A stretch of 58,282 nucleotides of DNA from Acanthaster planci (Eukaryota; Echinodermata; Asteroidea; Valvatida; Acanthasteridae). A program made the position numbers and the translations under genes. Location: positions 193,055-251,336 of the forward strand of contig NW_019091504.1 of the NCBI RefSeq assembly GCF_001949145.1. The letters run 5' to 3'. Below the pieces are notes generated by a model that was not told where the DNA came from, did no database searches, and was given only the letters and a program-made list of their open reading frames with translations. Each line of letters starts with the position of its first letter. The stretch's first letter is position 1. Shown one piece after another: positions 44,001-54,167 of this stretch.

Positions 44001-47000
44001 TTGTTTTTTAATATCTCATTTTTGCAGACAAGCGGAAACAGTTATGAAACATCACATGACATAAATTGTAAACAATGGTACTGGTGCACTTTTCTTTATT
44101 TTTTTCGTTAGTTTAACCTTTTTTTGTCTCACAGAATTCAACCTCCCGGATCCGTGCCTGGGAGTGCACAATTTGAAAAAGTACTGTGCAGAACCTGCAC
44201 CACAGGTATGTGAATTAGTATGCAGTATTCAGTTTTCCAGCCCAACAGGAAATCGCTATTAGGTAATAACAAAGTGCCCTTTCTTGTTTCATGCACAGAG
44301 CCAATAGAAATGGATCAGTCAGTAGTCAAAGGCAACTTCAATATGAGTTATCCTTCTTTCTTCAATACTTCAATTTTTGCATCCTTGGTGGGATATTTGA
44401 ATACCATCTATGCCAACAACAGTAAGCCCCATGTACTGTAACACCGTGGTGGACAGAGCAAAGGGTCCTTTATCTACCAAAAAGCTATATAAAACCCACA
44501 ATGTTAAGACTTTCAGGGATTCAGAGAGGTGGGTAATTGCAGAAATTAGGGGTCCAGAAAAGTGACATTTTCATTACATCTGACTTTTGTTATTTGACAT
44601 GAAAATGTCACCGGAATTGATTTCAAACTATTGCTATTTGTTTGGCAGGTAATTGGTGTTAATTCATCACACTTTGAAATTAGAAAATGTGTTGTGAACT
44701 TACAAAATCATGTCAGCAGTGACAGGGACACGAAAAAACATGGACCCCTAATTTCTGAAATTACCCAAGTACATGTAAGGCCAAACTACTGAAAACTTGT
44801 TGGTACAAGACTTGATTCCTGAGTTTCATCATGAACTGAGTATGACTAAATGTCACAGCAATACTTAAGTGTAAGAAGAGTTTGGCCGAGAGAAACAAAG
44901 GGTCACTGGCCAAAAAGCTACACAGTCCACAGCCCTCTGACTGATGGTACGACCCTAAACAAGCAATTTATTTAATGCTGCCTGGCTCAACCACCTTAGG
45001 CCAGAATGAAACACGCACAGCTGAAAATTCTGCCTAATTGAAAACAACGATTCTAACAATGAAAGTAGATGACCAGAAATACAGCTCAGAATCACAGCCA
45101 GTCTTGTTGGGTGTCTGAGTATTTGTCCACAGGACACAAGCCTGGATGTTGGCACTTCCTTTAGTCATGAGTCACGGCTTTATATTTTAAACCGTTGCTT
45201 CCTCCTATGTCAACAGATGTCTTACAAGAATAGATGCCGTGTTGTATCAGCTGTCATCTTAAATCTGTTATTATAGGGGTTGTGAGCCTACAAAAGCTCC
45301 CTTCTGTTAGCACTGAACAATGTAAAGTGGGTGTATGAGTTTATGAATATGTGTACATGAACAGTATGCAAGAATACCTCATGCTCAGGTGGAGAGAATT
45401 TTTGAGGCCTCACAAAACCTGCTTATCTTGTACATGTTGTATGCAAGAACTTTCTTAAATACTTGAAAATCCTCCATCTTACAGAACTCAATGGCTACTT
45501 TGTTGTATTTCAGCTTTTCTGGAGCATTCAGACACACATGTACATGTGTGTCAGACATGTCTAGATTGTACTTGTACATGTACCCTCTTTATTCCAGCAA
45601 TGCCCACCAAACCCTTCTAATGGACTTGGACAGATTTCAGCAATTTGAGGTCAGGGCTTGATCTCTATTATTTCATGTCTTCTCACACTCACATTTCACT
45701 TTTCATTATTCCACTTTATTGGTCTAAAAGAGCAAGTAAGCTCTATCCCTCGGCAGTTGTACATTATATCGAGTGATGTTTGGGTCCTCAAAATAAAGTT
45801 TCTGATTTCTGGTCAGCACGCATGTTGCCGTACCTGTGGTCAGCAAAACAAAAATGTTTTTTATTTGGTATAAAACACTGACCAAAAGCTGCCAAACTTG
45901 CTTATATCTCTGGAATCCTGCTACTGCGTAATTTGAACATGTTTTTGATGGGGTACGGTTATGTACAGTAAAGGAGTCCCTCTAGTTCCCCATACATGTA
46001 ATCAGGCATTGTTTTCAAGATGACGTCATTTCTGTATCACGGAACCAGACAAACAAGGTGGTCTTATGTCCTGTGTACATGTACCAGTACAAGCTGAAAA
46101 TGCTTTTAAATAAAAAGTGCGGGGGCTCGTCTATTTTAGTGTCAGTAGCGACCAGCGTTACGTGCCCTTGCAGTGGCAATGGACATCATGCATTATACAT
46201 GTACGTACATGTACATCATTTCCAGAAAATAAGCAAGGGTAAGAAAAAAGCAGCCTCGCCGCAACACTAACAGCTCCTGACCAGAAACCCGAGACTTTTG
46301 GGCCTTATTTAAAGGTGCCTTTCGACAAGGATTTGGAGGCATGTCAAAGATTTTGCACAGATTTATTGAAAGAAAGCTGGGTCTCTACTCAACCAATGGC
46401 TTTTGTCCTCATTGGTGGGGGCTGTTTTGAGAGACTTTTTTGGAGTAGAGTGCCTTGCTCAAGAACAATCATGATATCCAGATGGATTTGAACAAATTAT
46501 CTCTAACTTAGCACTATTATGGAAATCTTCTATAAACCCCTCGTTTCTTGGAATTTCCTTCTGAATCCCACAGAATCAGACAGTGACTCGTGTGAGTTTT
46601 CTGCTAGTATCCACCACAATCCAAAAGCCCAAGTTGCTGGTGACAATTTAATTGATTCCAACTACCCGGTACGCCTTATTTTGCTGTGGCTGAATCAAAC
46701 AAATGCAACATTTGCCAACTGTTTAGAGTTAATTGTCAATCCAATAAGGCCAAGCTACCATAAGTTCATTGTTACATCCAACAGATTTCAAGAGGAACAC
46801 GTCCAAGGAGTTAAATGTCAATCCAACAGAATCAAGCAGCAGTGAAATGTACTTGGGTGCAGCATGGTTGGGGAACATAATCGATGCTGCTGAGGGAGGT
46901 GCCTTTCTTAGCATAAGCTTCGGCTGATAAAATGAGTAAGTCAGGGACACACCATGATGCCCAGGGTGGGTTCAAACCCTCTCTCTAGATTCAATGTTTT

Positions 47001-50000
47001 CTTACGGGACTCTTCCTTCGGGGTCCATCTTGATGGGTGAAGTGCCCTTCTTGCCTAGGGCAGCTAGGAGCTTCTCAATGTCTCCATCTTCTACGGCTTG
47101 CATCACCTTCTCATCGTTCTTACCCCACTCTCCCTGGCAAAACAGAACGAAAAAAGAGAGTAGAAAGTGAAGGAAGTGATGAGAAGAATGTTCAACATGT
47201 GAAACAAATGTTGAAGAGATTCTCGTCAATTGTTTCTTCTGTATTATTATTATAAAAATCAACGTCACATGACTATGCACTGCTTCAGCAACAAACACAC
47301 ATTCTTAAACTTTTAACTAAACAATTAAACTTCAAGCATGACTTTCCACATCCCCAAAACCACAGTAATACTCCAGACAGAGAATAGTACTGAAAAAAAT
47401 GTTTAGTACAAACTTAAAATAAGTAAATAAATGTTCAAATTCATTTTGAGGAGTTTCACATTTTACATACATGAAAATGTGAAAAGCCTTTTACCCAGAG
47501 TGGGTCAACTCAAAAAGATTAAAGCATTCTCCCTGACCCCTCCGCCCTGAGTTTGTTAAACCTGCCAACTTGGCCAAAGTGACCAATGCCCAGGTGAACC
47601 TCCCGTTACAACACCAACTAAGAGCCCCCCTCCTCCGCCCATTTTCCTAGGCCAATATATCGATTAGTGCTTGACTATTACCATGCTATTACCATGTCTC
47701 CATGATGCCAGTTTATTGATTTCAGTTTCTAAAGGAGTACAGAACACACTATTGGTTTTGTTCTCATTTTCTGCCTCATTACTTCAGCCATCAGTTGCAG
47801 GGAATCCTGAATTAATTGGTTTATGCCTTCTGGGCAGGCTAACAGGTCATGACACTTGTCTGGCAATCTATCAACCTACATGTCAAGCATAGGGTTGGGA
47901 TTTGAAGGATGCAGACAAGTCTTCTGTGTACCTTGGTAGTTTGGTATACATGTGGTTGCCAAGGAGTGTGTTATTTTCACAGTGGTTATACAATCAAATT
48001 TATATGAAAGGCTTTGGGTATGAAGGGATTGAATGTAAATGAACATGTCAACATCACATTTTGAAATGCAGAACAAATGACACTAAAAATTGCAAAAAAA
48101 GGAATTGAAGTGTACTAATAAAACTGGAATCTAACTTATTTAATATCAACTGAACGCTACTTTATAAGTGAGGTGAAAACATACATGTTGAGGTCATGTA
48201 ATTACATTGAAATATAAGGTCACAACATGACCTCTCTATGCATACATCAAGTGCAAAGACTCAACATTCATTCTTGGCTGGCCACCAACTTTCTGTCCAG
48301 GATTTGTGGCTTGGCATTCTCAGTAATAAGATTTATTCCTTTCTCCTTCCTCAGCAAACTGTGCACTCTCTCCACAGACCCTCTAAGAGCCACAACTTGA
48401 TCTTAAGTAAATAAATGCCCTTTGTTACCCACTTAGAAACCCAGTGCAATAAATCTCTCTGGGTAAACAAAACCAAATGCACACAATAAATTAAGGTGCG
48501 GACTAACACCCCCCCCCCACACCACAACTGAATCAAGGCACAAATCAATGCAATTTCTGTGTACAGTGCTGTGGAGTGGATCGACACAAACACTTGGAGT
48601 GAACTACCTCCATGATTCAACATACATGTACTCATGAAAATCCTATTAAAACGTGAAGGAAATGTAATGTCCAATGTTAAACCAATGAATAACCAGCTTT
48701 ATGGAAGAGATAATCTCATCTAATATGATTTGCCTTGAGTTTATCATACAGATCAAGCAATGTAAAGGACAGAAACTGCAAACACAAACTATCAAAGAAT
48801 AAGCCAAAATGTAAAACTAAAAGGTTGTCTTTCAATCAGTCTCTGAGAAGGATATTTGACATCTTTGATTCAGTTGTTTTGGTTGAAATGATGGGTGCAC
48901 TGGTGCTATAGTATGCCAAAGATAGCAGGTTCAAATCCAACCTCGGTCAATTTCACAGAACAACTGAATACTGATCTAACACAAAGTATCATTTGAAGTG
49001 TATCAGATGGAATTTATGGCAAAATAAACAAATGAGGCAACGCAATCATAATCCTCAATGAGAACCACGATACATTCAGATAATTCATTTCTGGGAAAAA
49101 CCTTACAGAAACTGGACAATCGCAATTCCCAACAACTGGGCCCAAATGTTTCTGATGAGAAAAGTCTTCCACACAAGGGCCCCATATTTTCCAATTCCTA
49201 GAATGAACATTTGTACGAAAACAACACATCAGAAAACTACATGTAAATGTGAAATGTATGAATGCATGTAAGACATGACTGAGGGATTGTCAAGCCTCGA
49301 AGGCAACAACTTTGGTGTTCAAACAGAATGAAAGGCCCAATGGCCCTGACAAAACCTGTAAAAGGATTTAACAATCAATAATTGTCGGCACAATGTAATG
49401 TGCCAATGTCTGTGGAGTGTCTATTTAGAAAATGGCTATTGTCCAAGCCTATTGGTCAAATCTAATTCCCCAAACACCGGTGCTCATTGATTATTTTGTT
49501 CTTGGAGTGACTGTTGGCCAGTAAGCAAGACAGACTGTGTCAAATGCAGAATTTGCAGAGTTATATAAATGATCTTGGAGGTGGCACTTTGTGAATATAA
49601 ATGAGGCAGTCTGGGAATGGAATGCAAACAGAGAAGTGTTTCAAGATATTGATTCCAGACACTAAGTTGGGTGATGGATAACCTGGCAGCAATCCTGTGT
49701 TATCTGTTATCCTCATTTTGGGGGGTTGTACGGTACAAATGCACTCCTAGAAAGACATTTGAGTCAACAAATATATTACTACTGCAAAGCCATGACCATG
49801 GTGTTGAGTAACAATGCACATTTACATGTACATGTCTGTACACTGCAAGCAGCTACAACCATAATGTATCAATTTTAGATGAAATACAGTAGGTCTTTTG
49901 AGTAAACAATGGAGCTAAAATGCATCAAACACGAAACAAAAGTGCAACAAATATGGATGTCTACTGCTAGTGCAGCTGTACAGATGCCTAATATATCCAC

Positions 50001-51123
50001 ATTGGATAACATGAATGGCAAGATTTGGGGATGCTGTACGTTAGGTGCATGTAGTCTCCATAATTTTGCCAAAATGACCTGAGCAGTAATATCCACAGTA
50101 GCTGCAGGTGCTGTACACTCAATCTGGGCTGTGTTTTAGCAGTTGCGTTGTTTCTCTTTGGTCCATTTCTCTGAGAATTTGTATACTTCATCATCAGGTT
50201 TAATTCTCACCCAGTTAAAATTACCAAAGAAAAACCTCCACATGGCCAAAAAAGCCATAACATACCCCTGGTTCTACCTTTAGCTTGGTTTTGAGTCTGG
50301 TAAGCCATGCACAAATCGTGTACATGTACATGTTAATTACGGTATGTGTATGCTGCTTCAACCTACCATTTATTGAAACAGGTGCCTGGCTGGCCAAAAA
50401 TAGCCTTCCATCAGTAAATTAACTGACAACCAGCAAGCATGGATTTTTAACAGTTTCTACACAAACATGCATGAACATAAACACCGAGTGGCCCTTCATA
50501 AATACAGTACATGTCCCTATGACAATTTTGCAAGTCTGACCATCCAAGTTAAATACATGTAGAGGACTGTTTTGACACTTTCTGGATGACAGATGACATA
50601 AATCAGAAAGCTTGCTTTTAAAGAAAAACAATGGTGCTTGAATTACACTGTACATTCAAAGAGAAGCAAAATCATAAAGGTAAGTCCTCCAGAAATGCAT
50701 GCATTGAAGCAAGAAGGACAGATCTTTCCAAAAACCCATGGTTTTTTACAGGTTTGTTGTTCCCTTAGATGGTTTCTGACAAGAGTTTTATGATACTTTA
50801 CTCAAAACGGGTTGAAATCTTCGTACTTTGAACAAAAGAATTTTGTTGTGTATGTGCACAAAACAGCCCTTCTGCTATCTTTGCCATCAAACTTTTCAAG
50901 AAAATTGCTTACTACACGTAGGACTGGTTTTATGGTTTTGACAAAGCCATCAACCTGTACACGGCTTCACTAGTGGAAAAGTTTTGAACAAGTTGGTTAA
51001 TTCCTTGCACACACATAAAAACAAAACCACTGACTGCCAAAGGGGTATTAGGCTAATCATGCAAAGGTTAAAGTTGAAGAGCTTTACCTCCTTGTCGCGT
51101 CCCTTCTTCAATTTCTTAAACAT
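29066..51123 (-). CDS. RAI14: Ankycorbin-like ankyrin/coiled-coil protein (RAI14/UACA/ANKRD35 family)
   Basis: Sixteen coding exons in transcript order: 51123-51088, 47133-47006, 43793-43705, 42004-41882, 40506-40436, 39816-39710, 39024-38837, 38421-38312, 37687-37601, 36869-36753, 34190-34092, 32918-32849, 32745-32600, 32309-32091, 31307-30198 and 29140-29066. They total 2775 nt and 924 residues (human RAI14 980). The basic start MFKKLKKGRDKE leads into GEWGKNDEKVMQAVEDGD and LLAALGKKG, matching RAI14 NEWNKNDDRLLQAVENGD. Six to seven ankyrin repeats follow (about 47-245; e.g. TALHLAVLGGHSDCCKVIL, RTPLMMACESNHKEVVDLL). An acidic patch is at 386-408 and long coiled coils at about 315-385, 425-530 and 535-895; the last is mostly one 1110-nt exon. 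The end, VSVYRAHLLNAIQ then 24 residues to GEEFV, matches the family C-terminus (VYR.HLL.AVQ). RAI14 associates with cortical actin; UACA and ANKRD35 are paralogues. Intron 8 uses a GC donor. Introns carry many MITEs and a minisatellite. Confidence 0.93.
30049..30096. repeat. Two-copy 24-bp tandem repeat in the last intron
   Basis: GGGCTAACTGGTTCTTATCT... is repeated as GGGATAACTGGTTCTCATCT..., two 24-bp units with four differences, in the last intron of the ankycorbin-like gene, about 100 bp past its donor. Confidence 0.7.
31778..32026. mobile_element. hAT-type MITE with exact 8-bp target duplication
   Basis: The element starts CAGTGGCGTATCCAG and ends, read on minus, CTGTGGCATATCAAG: 15-bp inverted ends with four differences, beginning with C-x-G as in hAT elements. 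Both sides are flanked by CAGGTAAC (31770-31777 and 32027-32034). The inside has a GGGGGG/CCCCCCC hairpin next to the left end and no ORF. It sits in intron 14 of the ankycorbin-like gene, 64 bp from exon 14. Confidence 0.88.
33041..33629. mobile_element. piggyBac-like MITE (589 bp, TTAA target site)
   Basis: TTAA at 33037-33040 and 33630-33633 brackets inverted ends CCACTTGCCGCCGGGG (left) and, read on minus, CCACTTCGCGCCGGGG (right). TTAA duplication with CC-starting ends is the piggyBac hallmark. The interior is GC-richer than its surroundings. It holds an 81-codon ORF at 33201-33446 with no resemblance to a transposase, so the element is non-autonomous. In intron 11 of the ankycorbin-like gene. 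Confidence 0.8.
34288..34691. mobile_element. Foldback element with CCCTAACC ends
   Basis: Bounded by CCCTAACC (left) and GGTTAGGG (right). Just inside are CCTCAATCCTTCAAAATCCT (left) and its inverse AGGATTTTGAAGGATTGAGG (right, about 34634-34653). Additional internal copies of GGAGGATTGAGG/GGATTTTGGAGGATTG occur near 34340 and 34580. Shares its end sequence with the small foldback at 43321-43381. In intron 10 of the ankycorbin-like gene. Confidence 0.7.
35040..36312. mobile_element. MITE-like element interrupted by a second transposon
   Basis: The left end GGTCCAATTTCATGGTGCTG is inverted at the right end (CAGTGCCAAGAAATTGGGCC, 36292-36311). The left interior (AACAGTAAGCA, AAAAGGCACG, AGCACAACCAAGCCAAGCAC) matches the copy at 18896-19170. 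Homology stops at 35251 and resumes at 36234 with CTTAAGGCTAGCAAAATT, so 35252-36233 is a later insertion. Confidence 0.75.
35252..36233. mobile_element. Nested inverted-repeat transposon (982 bp)
   Basis: Left end GAAAGCGTGTTAAAAATTGG and right end read on minus GGGAGCATCTCATAATTCGG are diverged inverted repeats. They extend inward to the TTCCCACTAGAACGCC / TTCCCACTGGAATGCC pair. CTTA flanks both sides (35248-35251, 36234-36237). The copy of the host element at 18896-19170 shows the empty site with one CTTA. No transposase-like ORF is visible, so it is a non-autonomous element. Confidence 0.7.
37159..37388. repeat. 66-bp minisatellite in intron 9 of the ankycorbin-like gene
   Basis: Units start at 37159, 37225, 37291 and 37357 (the last partial), each beginning GATCCAACAGGTCAACTCTC or close to it and containing GGGAGTCTGTGGTTGTCAGT. 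Spacing is exactly 66 bp, a multiple of three, so two long ORFs (37134-37424 plus, 37073-37483 minus) run through as repetitive open frames; I do not think they are genes. Confidence 0.9.
37513..37553. repeat. Inverted copy of the 66-bp minisatellite unit
   Basis: About 41 bp here (starting TGTTGGATCTTGTGGTGACT, then GGCAACCACAGACTCCCAGG) are the reverse complement of the minisatellite's junction region (e.g. 37190-37231). The array and this copy could pair in the pre-mRNA, between exons 9 and 10 and only 48 bp from exon 9. Confidence 0.85.
37688..38311 (-). other. GC-AG intron of the ankycorbin-like gene (intron 8)
   Basis: The donor is CAACAG|GCATGT on minus (GC at 38311-38310); the acceptor is TTTTCACAG at 37688. 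The alternative GTAAAT donor four bases downstream would create a TAA at the junction with exon 9, whose only open frame is phase 0. The GC donor gives phase 0. Confidence 0.8.
43321..43381. repeat. Perfect 25-bp foldback with TTAACCCTAAC ends
   Basis: Arms 43321-43345 and 43357-43381 are perfect inverted repeats around an 11-nt loop. Outer ends read ATTAACCCTAACAG, and the inner part CCTCAATCCT is shared with the element at 34288-34691. In intron 3 of the ankycorbin-like gene. Confidence 0.9.
43953..44160. mobile_element. Possible hAT-like MITE
   Basis: Left end CGGGGGCGGCTCC and right end read on minus CAGGCACGGATCC are similar inverted ends, followed on the left by a G-rich stretch (CCAAGGGGGAGGGTC) and on the right by CCTCCC. 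Possible target duplication TGGGATTC/TGGGAGTG is imperfect. Limits and class are tentative. Confidence 0.4.
44530..44767. mobile_element. MITE (238 bp) in intron 2 of the ankycorbin-like gene
   Basis: The left end TGGGTAATTGCAGAAATTAG continues GGGTCCA. The right end, read on minus, is TGGGTAATTTCAGAAATTAG continuing GGGTCCA. That is a 27-bp inverted repeat with one mismatch. A target duplication is not obvious, so the family is unassigned. No ORF inside. Confidence 0.75.
45531..45552. repeat. 22-bp perfect palindrome
   Basis: GACACACATGT followed directly by its reverse complement. It is the longest of many ATGTACAT/TACATGTA palindromes in the window. An 18-bp palindrome with the same core is near 46197. 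In intron 2 of the ankycorbin-like gene. Confidence 0.9.
46383..46500 (+). repeat. SINE-like dispersed repeat fragment, copy 3
   Basis: GAGTGCCTTGCTCAAGAACA followed about 30 bp later by GATGGATTTGAAC matches the core of the fragments at 17395 and 19270. In intron 2 of the ankycorbin-like gene. Confidence 0.35.
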
Positions 51124-51627
51124 CGTGCTTGTCCTGGCTCAACCTTCAATAGCAGTGCATGTGTACAGTATGAGAGAGAAATTCCTGAACACAAGGAAGG
51201 CTCAATACAATGGCACCAACTATATGATAGTAATCATCTGGAAAGTTGCTGGTTCCATACAGTTCAAGCTCTGGCAGCATTTGGCATCACAGCTCCACTA
51301 AGTAGCACCATTTCTAGTAAACTTTTGTAATGTTCTTCTAAAGTGTAAATAAAAATTGTCCAGAGCCGTCTTTATTTTCGGAAGACAGGAAATCAATGGA
51401 ACTGTACTTGAGTCCAACTTTTCATTAGTAATATAGATGTACATCAATATGTTGTTGACGAGTTGTGATGGACGGAGGTATTCATTGCCATCTTGACTGC
51501 AGGGGGTTTTGTTGAAAAGATCTGTGGTGTCACTGTTCTGTTTTTTCCTGCGTTATGTTGTCCCTGCTCTGCATGGTTTGCTTGTCATGAGTAGCATTTA
51601 TAACACTCCGCTTTGACTTCATCCAAC
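51088..51627 (-). other. First coding exon of the ankycorbin-like gene with ~500-nt 5' leader
   Basis: On minus, a strong acceptor (CTTTCTTTTTGACAG) ends at 51628, while the coding part is only 51123-51088. The exon therefore probably carries 504 nt of 5' UTR and the promoter is further right. The leader contains about ten upstream ATGs, which would be unusual for an efficiently translated mRNA. Alternatively transcription starts inside this interval. Confidence 0.45.
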
Positions 51628-52390
51628 CTGTCAAAAAGAAAGCAAGTGATACATTTGTACTTAAGCAGGAATGAAAGTGTTTCAAACTGCCCTTGTTTCA
51701 TGAGACTATGCTACCGGTATGGCTAAGATGAGGCAGGCATAAATGTCTCTGATATCACAGTTCAGATCCAATGTAATGGCTACATGTATATATATAAAGT
51801 TCATCGCAAGCACATTTTTTTAGGGCAATCATTGGGTAGCAATGTGTCATTTAGATGAATAACTTTTCATATGGTTGGTTATCAGTCAAAAAATTAGATT
51901 TTCACACAATTGACATTTCTAAAATTCACAAAAAAATTAAAGTGAGCATTACACATGTACATGTACTGGTACACGTAGGGTAAACATGGCCTTTGGTTGC
52001 ACTCTTTTGGGACTGACCTTGTAAGAACAATAAAACTTCAGGGGTCACGAAGTACATAACGCCCACGAAAGGGTGCCATGTTGGGGCCGTGCTAAGCCTA
52101 CATGTACTTGTACATCTACCTCAGGAGCTACGTCAACAATCTGGGGCTCAGATAACTTGACCTTTTGCCAACTCGACTTGGGACAACTTGACCGTTCAGA
52201 CAACTCAAACAGTGGGACAAGTTGACCATCCGTGCCTCAAATGGACCTGACAACTTGACCGTTGAGACAAATCACTAATTGAGACAAGTTGACTCATAAG
52301 TTTACTTGCACTTTCCAGTCACATCACCCACACCTTTTCTCCAAATTAACAAATAGAGAAAAAGGACTGGGGGACAGATTTACAAGTACC

Positions 52391-52705
52391 GTACCATCTC
52401 CCACCATGGCAGATTAGCCACTGATCATCGGTATGGTACAGCTGAGGTGCCATGCCACCTCCCACCATGGCAGATTAGCCACTGATCATCGGTATGGTAC
52501 AGCTGAGGCACCATGCCACCTCCCACCATGGCAGATTAGCCACTGATCATCGGTATGGTGCACCTGAGGCGCCATGCCACCTCCCACCATGGCAGATTAG
52601 CCACTGATCATCGGTATGGTGCACCTGAGGTGCCATGCCACCTCCCACCATGGCAGATTAGCCACTGATCATCGGTATGGTACAGCTGAGGCACCATCCC
52701 ACCTG
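52391..52705. repeat. 61-bp minisatellite, five copies
   Basis: Copies of CCACCATGGCAGATTAGCCA start at 52401, 52462, 52523, 52584 and 52645, exactly 61 bp apart and nearly identical. The only variation is near the unit end (GGTACAGCTGAGGTGCC against GGTGCACCTGAGGCGCC). Such low divergence implies recent expansion or homogenisation. Confidence 0.95.
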
Positions 52706-53170
52706 TCCTCTGCATGCTGCGTCACTGGATCCCAAGGCATGCCATGCCAGATGAGTTAAGTTGCAACCATAACGCAATACATGCAAAGTTTGCACAAATG
52801 CATCAATTTGCAATCTGTGAAATGCTCTAAACTCCATAAGATTCACACTTTGAACAGTTGAGTTGTTTTAATGGACAGCTTGGTGAACAGTCAACTTGTC
52901 CCATGAGTCAAGTAAGTCTCAACGCTCGAGTTGTATTTTTGACACAACAGCGCAAACTGCAGTAAGCCTATGACCAATAACCACCGAGTGACAAAGTTGC
53001 AATAGGCCTACAACCACCAATTTTTGTTGGGAGCCACATTATGTAGGCCCATTCCTGCAGCATATTTTATGGATGTCCCATGGAGGTACCGTACATGTAC
53101 ATTGTACAAGGCTATGTTGGCCACTGTACACAACTTTTACAGTACAATGTATCTACATAGGTATATAAAC

Positions 53171-53647
53171 TAGGGCTGAGTCAAGTCGAATAATTCACTA
53201 TTTGAATACATTCGACCTTCAGTCCGATCGAATATTCGAATATTCAGTCATACCAAGCAGCAGATTGTTGATGAGCAATCCATATACACAAAATCAGTTG
53301 CCATAATGCACAAAACTGTACATTTTAATCACTGTAATAGCTTCTTACATCTAGGAGTATCTCCAGCCATGATTTAGACACGAATAATACATGTACTTCT
53401 CATCCTTTAAAATTGTGTAATGAATGAATTAATTTTTGAAGCGTTGTAAGATTTCTGTCGTTTTTATTTGAGTCTGCTTGAAACAAGCCTCCACAGTGCA
53501 ATTTTTCTCATTTACATGTAAAAGAAAATAAACTTCTTCCTTCGTTTTCATGAATTTTGCATATGAATATTCGAATTCGGAGAATGCTATTCGAATATTC
53601 GATACTCTATCGAATATCCGGATATTCAGATATTCAGCACAGCCCTA
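53171..53647. mobile_element. hAT-like MITE with GAATATTC-rich ends
   Basis: Left end TAGGGCTGAGTC and right end read on minus TAGGGCTGTGCTG are inverted. Next to each are clusters of TCGAATATTCGAATATTC-like strings (53214-53250, 53563-53636). Flanking octamers ATATAAAC (53163-53170) and ACGTAAAC (53648-53655) match at 6 of 8 positions and may be an old 8-bp target duplication. No ORF inside. Confidence 0.72.
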
Positions 53648-53718
53648 ACGTAAACTAGTAAGCCACTCTTATTACATGTCATAAACTACAAGGACCTGTA
53701 ACATGTATTTGGGTGTGT

Positions 53719-54167
53719 ATTACCTTTAGCACCCTGTTCCTATAATAAGGAAAGGAAGTCCACTTTTTCAAACGGATCCACTCCTTAATCCTAGTACCAG
53801 CTGTAGTTTAGGAAAATTTTGACAATATTTAAGAAAGAAAACCAGAATTTTCTAACCCAAGTTCAGCAAATGATGACCATATCACACCATTTTGTTACCG
53901 GACCCAGCCATTGTGTATACTAAATGTCATTAAAAAAGTTCATCCAGGTCAAGGATTCAGACCACATTTACTGATTCATATTCATTCACAGCTCTTCGCC
54001 TCGTCATTTACGCTGCCGTTTCACCCAGTAATTTCCCTCAAAACCAAAGCCCTGTCCCCTTTTCTTTGTGATATGAAAGAGGACATCACCCCCAAAATAT
54101 CTAGATAAGTTGTTTTGAAAAGGTAGACTTTATTTCCTTATTATAGCAGCAGGGTGCTAAAGGTAAT
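53719..54167. mobile_element. MITE with ~50-bp inverted ends (449 bp)
   Basis: Left end ATTACCTTTAGCACCCTG continues CTATAATAAGGAAA. The right end read on minus is the same, with only scattered mismatches over about 50 bp (to CTTTTTCAAAC / CCTTTTCAAAAC). Unassigned family; no transposase ORF. The ORF at 53911-54108 inside has no resemblance to a known protein. Confidence 0.78.

Noticed and set aside
48928-48946. B-box-like GGTTCAAATCC, possible tRNA gene
   Set aside because: No A box or cloverleaf could be built around it; the same holds for GGGTTCAAACCC near 46967.
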